Shown here piece by piece: positions 1-4,566 of a stretch of DNA of 6,386 nucleotides. A program made the translations under genes and the position numbers. Under the pieces are notes generated by a model. That model was not told the origin of the DNA and made no database searches. It saw only the letters and a list, made by a program, of their open reading frames with translations. Numbering within the stretch: the first letter of the stretch is position 1; every line of letters begins with the position of its first letter. This DNA is from Gemmatimonadaceae bacterium (GTDB taxonomy: Bacteria > Gemmatimonadota > Gemmatimonadetes > Gemmatimonadales > Gemmatimonadaceae), in the NCBI GenBank assembly GCA_025936015.1, contig JAICUE010000154.1, forward strand, positions 1-6,386. The letters run 5' to 3'.

Positions 1-942
1 CGCGACGACATCGTGGTTCGTCAGCACCGATGCAACGTCAGGCGGCATCGACCGGAGATCGTTGCCGGCGATCAATGGCGCGGCAAGCATGCTCCACATC
101 GCGAAGTGCGCGCGGTTCTCGGCGGCATTCAACCCGTTCCCTACCTCGAGCATGTCCGGGTCGTTCCAGTGGCCAGGACCCGCGTATTGGCGAAGTCCCT
201 GCTGCATGTCCAGTATCTGGAGGACGCCATAGGAGTTCCACTGTCCGCCGTGCGTGTCGATGCAGTCGAAGCAGGGCGTGATGTCCCCCGTCGTCCGCCA
301 GAGCTGCCCAACGCTCGGCCCCCACTCCCACGGCTTGTTCGTTCCCCATTCGCAGATGCTGAGCACGATCGGCCGGCCGGTTGCCGCGAGCGCATCGTGC
401 ATCGTGAGGTATGCACCGTGGGCGCTGAGCGCCTCCGTGTTGCACCAGTCGTACTTCAGGTAGTCGACGCCCCACTTCGCGTACATCAGCGCGTCCTGCC
501 GCTCGTAGCCGCGACTCCCCGGCTTTCCGCCACAGGTCTTCGAACCAGCATCGGAATAGACACCGAGCTTCAACCCGCGCGCGTGCACATAGTCGGCGAG
601 CGCCTTGATCCCCGAGGGGAACCGCGCCGAGTGGGGATGAATGAAGCCGAGCGAGTCGCGCTGCCCGTGCCAGCAGTCATCGATGTTGACGTACGTATAA
701 CCCGCGTCGCGCATCCCGGTTCGGACCATCGCATCCGCTGTCTCGCGGATCAGCTCCTCGCTCACGTTGCAGGCGAACTTGTTCCAGCTGTTCCAGCCCA
801 TCGGCGGGGTGAGCGCCAGCTTCGTCGCGGGAGAGGTCGCCGCGGGCGTCGCTTGCGCCGACAACGTCCGCGCCGATGGCACGAACAGCGCCGCAGCGAT
901 CGATAGCGTCAGGCAGGCGACGGCTGGTGTCGTTGCATTCAT
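1..942 (-). CDS. GH27 alpha-galactosidase, secreted, 3' end outside window
   Basis: This enzyme would release terminal alpha-1,6-galactose from galactomannans or raffinose-type sugars, outside the cytoplasm. The visible 314 residues read through to the window edge with no stop. A hydrophobic stretch at about residues 7-22 followed by LSAQA (27-31) looks like a signal peptide. The GH27 barrel starts at TPPMGWNSWN (45-54). Next come the substrate-binding NIDDCW (86-91), the nucleophile D165 in YLKYDWCN, the acid/base D220 in WRTTGDI, and GHWNDPDMLEVGNG (257-270). Cysteine pairs C58/C90 and C137/C167 match the positions of the disulfides in plant alpha-galactosidases. The C-terminal beta-sandwich would lie beyond the edge. 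The start at 942 is the only usable one: no other ATG, GTG or TTG lies upstream in frame nearby, and the next ATG is inside the catalytic domain. The start overlaps the stop of the GH9 remnant by ATGA. The signal peptide lacks the usual basic residue before its hydrophobic core. The family call is very sure; substrate preference is inferred. Confidence 0.95.
   Translation of the reverse strand, partial: MNATTPAVACLTLSIAAALFVPSARTLSAQATPAATSPATKLALTPPMGWNSWNKFACNVSEELIRETADAMVRTGMRDAGYTYVNIDDCWHGQRDSLGFIHPHSARFPSGIKALADYVHARGLKLGVYSDAGSKTCGGKPGSRGYERQDALMYAKWGVDYLKYDWCNTEALSAHGAYLTMHDALAATGRPIVLSICEWGTNKPWEWGPSVGQLWRTTGDITPCFDCIDTHGGQWNSYGVLQILDMQQGLRQYAGPGHWNDPDMLEVGNGLNAAENRAHFAMWSMLAAPLIAGNDLRSMPPDVASVLTNHDVVA
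939..942 (-). other. ATGA start/stop overlap joining GH9 remnant and GH27
   Basis: Read on the minus strand, the ATG of the GH27 gene (942-940) shares two bases with the TGA that ends the GH9 frame (941-939). Such four-base overlaps usually mark translationally coupled genes in an operon. I see no Shine-Dalgarno sequence just upstream of the ATG, which fits coupling to an upstream reading frame. Here that frame is broken, so GH27 translation may now depend on something else. Confidence 0.75.
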
Positions 943-1193
943 GGGCGGGATCCGGAGATGGGTGAGCTGGACGGCTGTGGCGCGCCTGGCTGGCCCGTGA
1001 ACCTGGCATCGACCGCTGCCGCGAGGAAGGCGAAGGGCGCGTTCCAATTTATCGCGATCTCGTTCGCCGCGTAGTTGCACTGGTGGTCGATGTACGACAG
1101 TGCGGGCAGACGCGATGGATAACCACCGCAGCCGTCCTGCTGCCCGGGATTCGGTCGGCCTCGGCCGCATCCAGGTACGCGCGGTGCGCGGCG
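939..1193 (-). pseudogene. C-terminal remnant of a GH9 endoglucanase
   Basis: The 84-codon open frame between TGA at 1194-1196 and TGA at 939-941 has no ATG and was not opened by any credible start. Its translation contains PNPGQQDGCGGYPSRLPALS, then SYIDHQCNYAANEIAINWNA, then a short low-complexity end rich in P and S. The stretch from Y (1094) to A (1038) fits the PROSITE GH9 signature 2 exactly: aromatic-x-D-x4-aromatic-x3-E-x-[STA]-x3-N-[STA]. The general-acid glutamate is at 1061-1059. In intact GH9 enzymes this is the last roughly 60 residues of the catalytic domain, and several hundred residues should precede it. Here the preceding DNA is the deacetylase gene on the same strand, so the nucleophile and base aspartates are absent and the fragment cannot be active alone. 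Clear similarity starts near 1154; bases 1155-1193 are in frame but unconvincing. A deletion is the simplest explanation; an assembly misjoin is possible. Confidence 0.85.
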
Positions 1194-2117
1194 TCAGTCG
1201 CCAGCCACTGGCTCGGCCAACCCGGTGACGCCGGGCTGCCGTTCGTGCCGCGGTGTGCGGCCCTCACGCCACCGCTTCCAGAGCGACGTGCCGATCGCGC
1301 AGCGGTTGGCGCCTAACGCGCCCGCCCGCTCCACCGCCGCAAGCCGGCCGATCCCCGGCATCGGCAGCGACCACGGGTAGACCGGGAGCCGCGTGACCGC
1401 CATCGGGTCGCCGTTCCACTTGCCGGCAAGCGCGAAGCCGACATCGTAGCCTTCGTTCCGCGCGATCGCTGCCTCGCGATCGCCGAACGCACCGAACGGA
1501 TAGCTGATCGCCCGCGGCGCACGGCCGAGTGCCGCAACCATCGCCGACCTCGATCGCACCATCTCGTGGCGTACCGCGGCATCGTTGAGCCAGGTCAGGC
1601 GAGGATGCGTGGCGGTGTGCGAGGCGAACTCGATGCCCCGCCCCTCCCACCGCCGGATGTCGCGCCACGCGAGATGGGCGAACCGCCGCCCCCCGTAGGC
1701 CACGTCCCACGCGTTCAGCCGGCCGGCGAATTCGGTGATGACGAAGCAGGTGCCGGTGAAGCCTAACGCTTCGACCGCGGGAAACGCGTAGTCGCGAAGC
1801 CCGCGGTACGCATCGTCGAAGGTGATCGCCAGCTCCTTCGGGCCGACGGCGCGCTCGCCCCGCGCGCTCGCGGCGACCTCGTCGAGCGTTAGGCTTGTCC
1901 AACCGTCCGCGGCGAATCGCTCCAGCTGCCGGGCGAAACGCCGCGGCGAGAGCCGTGTGACGCCGAGCTCGAGGCGGCGCTCGATCTTGTGATAACAGAG
2001 GATGTGCGGCAGCACGCGTGGCCGGCCAGCGGCGAGCGGCGCGCCGCTCGATGTCAGTGCGGGCACGGCGCTCGGAAGTTCAAGAGCCGTGCCCGCCAGA
2101 ATCGCGCGCGGCATCAC
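1194..2117 (-). CDS. Polysaccharide deacetylase (NodB/CE4 family), probably with a chimeric C-terminal tail
   Basis: This is a metal-dependent deacetylase that would remove N- or O-acetyl groups from a polysaccharide or sugar. The NodB motifs are all present in the 307 residues. TFDDAY (99-104) supplies catalytic base D101 and metal ligand D102. SHTATH (166-171) supplies ligands H167 and H171. SYPFGAFGD (205-213) is the third motif, in the YPFG form. HILCYHKIE (38-46) is the typical beginning of the domain. The start is GTG at 2117 directly followed by ATG at 2114; neither has a clear ribosome binding site. There is no convincing signal peptide or membrane segment, so the site of action is unclear. 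The natural protein probably ends near residue 287 (LWKRWREGR). The last 20 residues, from TPRHER onward, look like tail acquired by fusion to the GH9 remnant, which continues in the same frame after the TGA. It begins 21 bp after alanine dehydrogenase and may be cotranscribed with it. The substrate is not identifiable. Confidence 0.88.
   Translation of the reverse strand: MMPRAILAGTALELPSAVPALTSSGAPLAAGRPRVLPHILCYHKIERRLELGVTRLSPRRFARQLERFAADGWTSLTLDEVAASARGERAVGPKELAITFDDAYRGLRDYAFPAVEALGFTGTCFVITEFAGRLNAWDVAYGGRRFAHLAWRDIRRWEGRGIEFASHTATHPRLTWLNDAAVRHEMVRSRSAMVAALGRAPRAISYPFGAFGDREAAIARNEGYDVGFALAGKWNGDPMAVTRLPVYPWSLPMPGIGRLAAVERAGALGANRCAIGTSLWKRWREGRTPRHERQPGVTGLAEPVAGD
1311..1318. repeat. 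CGTTAGGC octamer, copy 1
   Basis: Reads GCCTAACG on the plus strand. In the deacetylase frame it gives the codons GCG TTA GGC (Ala-Leu-Gly), one of only two TTA codons in that gene. Confidence 0.6.
1761..1894. repeat. Imperfect inverted repeat made of two CGTTAGGC octamers
   Basis: The left arm, GCCTAACGCTTCGAC (1761-1775), pairs with the right arm, GTCGAGCGTTAGGC (1881-1894). All 14 bases of the right arm are matched, with one unpaired T bulging from the left arm. The loop is 105 bases. The outer seven bases of each arm (GCCTAAC and GTTAGGC) equal the consensus R'' and R' core boxes of integron attC sites, in the right order and with a total span of 134 bp, inside the usual attC range. However, the whole repeat lies inside an intact deacetylase coding sequence covering its MT1 region, so a working attC site is unlikely. 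The same arrangement could arise by chance placement of two copies of an octamer that is abundant in this genome. Confidence 0.55.
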
Positions 2118-2138
2118 GCCGCGTGCGCAATCAGCCGA

Positions 2139-3251
2139 TCAGACGAACTTCGATGCCGGCTCGACCGGGATTCCGAACGCCTGCCCGACCGCCGGATACG
2201 TCACCGTCCCGCCGACCATGTTCAGCCCCTTCAACAGCGCGCCGTTGTCCTTCAGCGCCTGCTTCCAGCCCTTGTTCGCCAGCTGCAGCGCGTACGGCAG
2301 CGTCGCATTCGTCAGCGCGAAGGTCGAGGTGCGCGGCACCGCGCCCGGCATGTTCGCCACGGCGTAGTGGATCACGCCGTCGATCACGAACGTCGGGTTC
2401 TCGTGCGTCGTCGGATGCATCGTCTCGACGCAACCGCCCTGGTCGATTGCGACGTCGACGATCACCGAACCCTGGCGCATCGTCTTCAGGTCGCCCTTGA
2501 GGATCAGCTTCGGCGCGACCGCGCCCGGGACCAGCACCCCGCCAACGACCAGGTCCGCGTCCACGATCTGCTCGAGGATCGCGAAGCGGTTGGAGTGCAG
2601 CAGCTGCACGTTCGCCGGCATCACGTCGCTCAGGTAGCGCAGCCGCTCGAGCGAGAGGTCGAGGATGACGACGTGTGCGCCCATCCCCGCCGCCATCTTC
2701 GCCGCATTGATTCCGACCACGCCGCCGCCGAGGATCACCACCTTCGCCGGCAGCACCCCTGGCACGCCGCCGAGCAGCACGCCGCGTCCGCCGAAGATCT
2801 TCTCGAGATACTTTGCCCCCTCCTGCACCGCCATCCGGCCCGCGACCTCCGACATCGGCGTCAGCAGCGGCAGCTCCCGACTCGGCAGCTCGACTGTCTC
2901 GTAGGCGATGCAGATCGCCTTGCTCGCGATGTGCGCCTTCGTCAGCTTCTCGTCCGCCGCGAAGTGGAAGTAGGTGAAGATGACCTGCCCCTCGCGCATG
3001 TGCGGCCACTCGCGCTCGATCGGCTCCTTCACCTTCATGATCATCTCTGCGTCCTTCCAGACGCTGGCGGCATCGGGCGCGATCTTCGCCCCCGCCTTCA
3101 CGTAGAGGTCATCGCTGAACCCGCTCCCCTCACCCGCGCCCTTCTCGATGGTCACGGAGTGCCCTGCGGTGACGAGGGCCAGTGCGCCCGCGGGCACCAA
3201 CGCGACGCGGTTCTCGTTGGTCTTGATCTCTTTCGGTACGCCGATCTTCAT
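2139..3251 (-). CDS. ald: Alanine dehydrogenase, NAD-dependent
   Basis: This cytoplasmic enzyme reversibly converts L-alanine and NAD+ to pyruvate, ammonium and NADH. It links amino-acid catabolism to central carbon and nitrogen metabolism. At 370 residues it has the normal family length. The N-terminus MKIGVPKEIKTNENRVAL is the classic AlaDH/PNT start, which supports the ATG at 3251; a longer in-frame start at 3383 would lie inside the upstream gene and is not needed. Pyruvate-site residues R15, K75 and H96 and the catalytic D270 sit at the numbering known from the Mycobacterium tuberculosis enzyme. The nucleotide-binding loop GGGVVG (175-180) is followed by D198 at the end of the second strand, which selects NAD over NADP. 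There is no membrane part, which rules out a transhydrogenase subunit. It follows the M16 gene after 49 bp, with no strong ribosome binding site or terminator between them, so readthrough from pnp is likely. Confidence 0.97.
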   Translation of the reverse strand: MKIGVPKEIKTNENRVALVPAGALALVTAGHSVTIEKGAGEGSGFSDDLYVKAGAKIAPDAASVWKDAEMIMKVKEPIEREWPHMREGQVIFTYFHFAADEKLTKAHIASKAICIAYETVELPSRELPLLTPMSEVAGRMAVQEGAKYLEKIFGGRGVLLGGVPGVLPAKVVILGGGVVGINAAKMAAGMGAHVVILDLSLERLRYLSDVMPANVQLLHSNRFAILEQIVDADLVVGGVLVPGAVAPKLILKGDLKTMRQGSVIVDVAIDQGGCVETMHPTTHENPTFVIDGVIHYAVANMPGAVPRTSTFALTNATLPYALQLANKGWKQALKDNGALLKGLNMVGGTVTYPAVGQAFGIPVEPASKFV

Positions 3252-3298
3252 GTGACGAATCGCCTGGAATCGTGAAGTGGAAATATGCCGCGGCGCGC

Positions 3299-3306
3299 CG
3301 TTAGGC
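3299..3306. repeat. CGTTAGGC octamer, copy 4, containing the M16 stop codon
   Basis: The TAA stop of the M16 peptidase gene (3303-3301 on the minus strand) lies inside this octamer. It is directly next to a perfect 10-base palindrome (CGGCGCGCCG, 3291-3300). The pair could form a small GC hairpin in the gap before alanine dehydrogenase, but there is no run of T after it, so I do not call a terminator. Confidence 0.5.
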
Positions 3307-4566
3307 GGCTGCCGACGGCCCGAGGCTGAGAATGGTCTGACGCTCCGGCGCGAAGAACTCGGCTGACACGGCCGCGACTTCATCCTGCGTGATCGCGTCG
3401 ATCAGTGCGAGCGTCTCGTCGAGCGTGCGGTACTGCTCTCCGTACAGCTCCGTCCCCGCCGCCCGGTACATCTTCGACGACGGGCTCTCAAGCGAGAGCG
3501 TGAGCTGCCCCTTCAACTGCGACTTCGCCGACAGCAGCTCGTCCGCCGGCAGCCCCTCGCGCGCCACGCGGGCGAGCTCGGCCTGGATCGCCTCGACCGC
3601 GAGCTTCGCGGTCGCCGGCGCCGTCCCGACATACACGCCGTGCGTTCCGGTATCGGCGTGAAAGCTCTGGAATCCGTACACCGAATACGCCAACCCCAGT
3701 TCCTCGCGCACCCGCTGGAACAACCGCGAGCTCATTCCCCCGCCGAGCATCACCCCGACCAGCACGATCGGATAGCGCCGCGGATCGGTGTACGGCACGG
3801 TGATCGAACCGAGCACCGTGTGCGTCTGCGCGCCCTCGCGCTCGACATGCCTCACCGTCGGCGCGGCACCGTTAGGCGGGACGGTCCGCAGTGCCGCGAG
3901 GTCCCCGGGTTGGGGATCGCCCCAACCGGTGCGCTGCAGCTCGTCGACCAGCGCGTCGTGCTCGAGGTTCCCCGCCGCCGCCACGACGATGTTGTTCGGT
4001 GCGTACGCGGCCTCGTGCAGCGCCTTCAGCTCACGTACACCGAGCTTCGACACCGTGGCGCGGGTCCCGAGAATCGAGTAGCCGTACGGATGCTCCCCCC
4101 ACAGCTGCTCGTTGTGGAGCTCGAACACGAGATCGTCAGGCGTGTCGTCGACCATGCTGATCTCCTCGAGCACCACCTTTCGCTCGAGCTTCAGATCTTC
4201 CGAGCGGATCGCCGGCCGGAACACGAGATCGGCGATGACGTCCGCCGCCTCGTGCAGGTGCTCGTCGAGGACGCGCGCCTGGAACGACGTGTGTTCGCGC
4301 GCGGTGTACGCGTCGAGCGATCCGCCCAGCTGCTCGAGCGCGAGGGCGATGTCGCGCGCGGTGCGCGTCGCCGTCCCCTTGAACACCATGTGCTCGAGGA
4401 GGTGCGAGACCCCCATCCGCTCGCGCGATTCGTGGATCGATGCCGCGCGCACCCATGCTCCGAACGCGACTGACCGCACCCCCGGCATGCGCTCCGAGAG
4501 TACGGTCAGTCCGTTATCGAGGACGGTGCGGCGAAGGTCCGCCGCACCGTCGACTACAGTGCTCAC
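3301..4566 (-). CDS. M16 family zinc peptidase (processing peptidase-like)
   Basis: This is a zinc metallopeptidase of the pitrilysin/insulinase clan, in the short two-domain form related to mitochondrial processing peptidase and to Bacillus MlpA/YmxG. At 421 residues it is about the usual length. The inverted zinc motif HLLEH (55-59) gives ligands H55 and H59 and the catalytic base E58. The third ligand is E135 in VVLEEI, 76 residues after the second histidine, as expected. The second domain carries the conserved LGGGMSSRLFQRVREELGLAY region (274-294), which closes over the substrate. Family members cleave short peptides or signal-like presequences; the substrate here is unknown. The start is GTG at 4566, which overlaps the pnp stop, and an AGGGGA stretch 11 bases upstream may serve as its ribosome binding site. 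pnp followed by an M16 gene is a recurring bacterial order. No signal peptide is visible, so it is probably cytoplasmic. Confidence 0.95.
   Translation of the reverse strand: MSTVVDGAADLRRTVLDNGLTVLSERMPGVRSVAFGAWVRAASIHESRERMGVSHLLEHMVFKGTATRTARDIALALEQLGGSLDAYTAREHTSFQARVLDEHLHEAADVIADLVFRPAIRSEDLKLERKVVLEEISMVDDTPDDLVFELHNEQLWGEHPYGYSILGTRATVSKLGVRELKALHEAAYAPNNIVVAAAGNLEHDALVDELQRTGWGDPQPGDLAALRTVPPNGAAPTVRHVEREGAQTHTVLGSITVPYTDPRRYPIVLVGVMLGGGMSSRLFQRVREELGLAYSVYGFQSFHADTGTHGVYVGTAPATAKLAVEAIQAELARVAREGLPADELLSAKSQLKGQLTLSLESPSSKMYRAAGTELYGEQYRTLDETLALIDAITQDEVAAVSAEFFAPERQTILSLGPSAAA
3870..3877. repeat. CGTTAGGC octamer, copy 5
   Basis: Lies within the M16 peptidase gene, where it is read from the other strand as CCT AAC G (Pro-Asn, residues 231-232). 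This is in the linker between the two M16 domains, a region expected to tolerate sequence change. Confidence 0.55.
4563..4566 (-). other. GTGA start/stop overlap joining pnp and the M16 gene
   Basis: On the minus strand the GTG start of the M16 gene (4566-4564) overlaps the TGA stop of pnp (4565-4563). This points to translational coupling and a shared transcript. It also supports GTG as the M16 start, since the protein then begins right before the conserved LDNGLTV strand. Confidence 0.8.

Noticed and set aside
13..906. A 297-codon plus-strand open frame opposite the GH27 gene
   Set aside because: Arginine- and valine-rich with no recognisable domain; the minus strand carries a complete set of GH27 motifs.
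910..915. Possible lipobox cysteine (C10) in the GH27 signal peptide
   Set aside because: The cysteine sits at the start of the hydrophobic core with no hydrophobic stretch before it; a standard cleavage site near residues 29-31 fits better.
1049..1267. A 72-codon minus-strand frame between the deacetylase and GH27
   Set aside because: It overlaps the GH9 remnant in a different frame, and only the GH9 frame shows family conservation.
1989..3275. A 428-codon plus-strand open frame antisense to alanine dehydrogenase and the deacetylase
   Set aside because: Rich in R, H and L with no family motifs, and antisense to genes with complete catalytic residues; a typical shadow in GC-rich DNA.
3252..3300. 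Possible promoter for alanine dehydrogenase (a relatively AT-rich stretch with TATTTC on the minus strand)
   Set aside because: No matching -35 element at a sensible distance; too weak to call.
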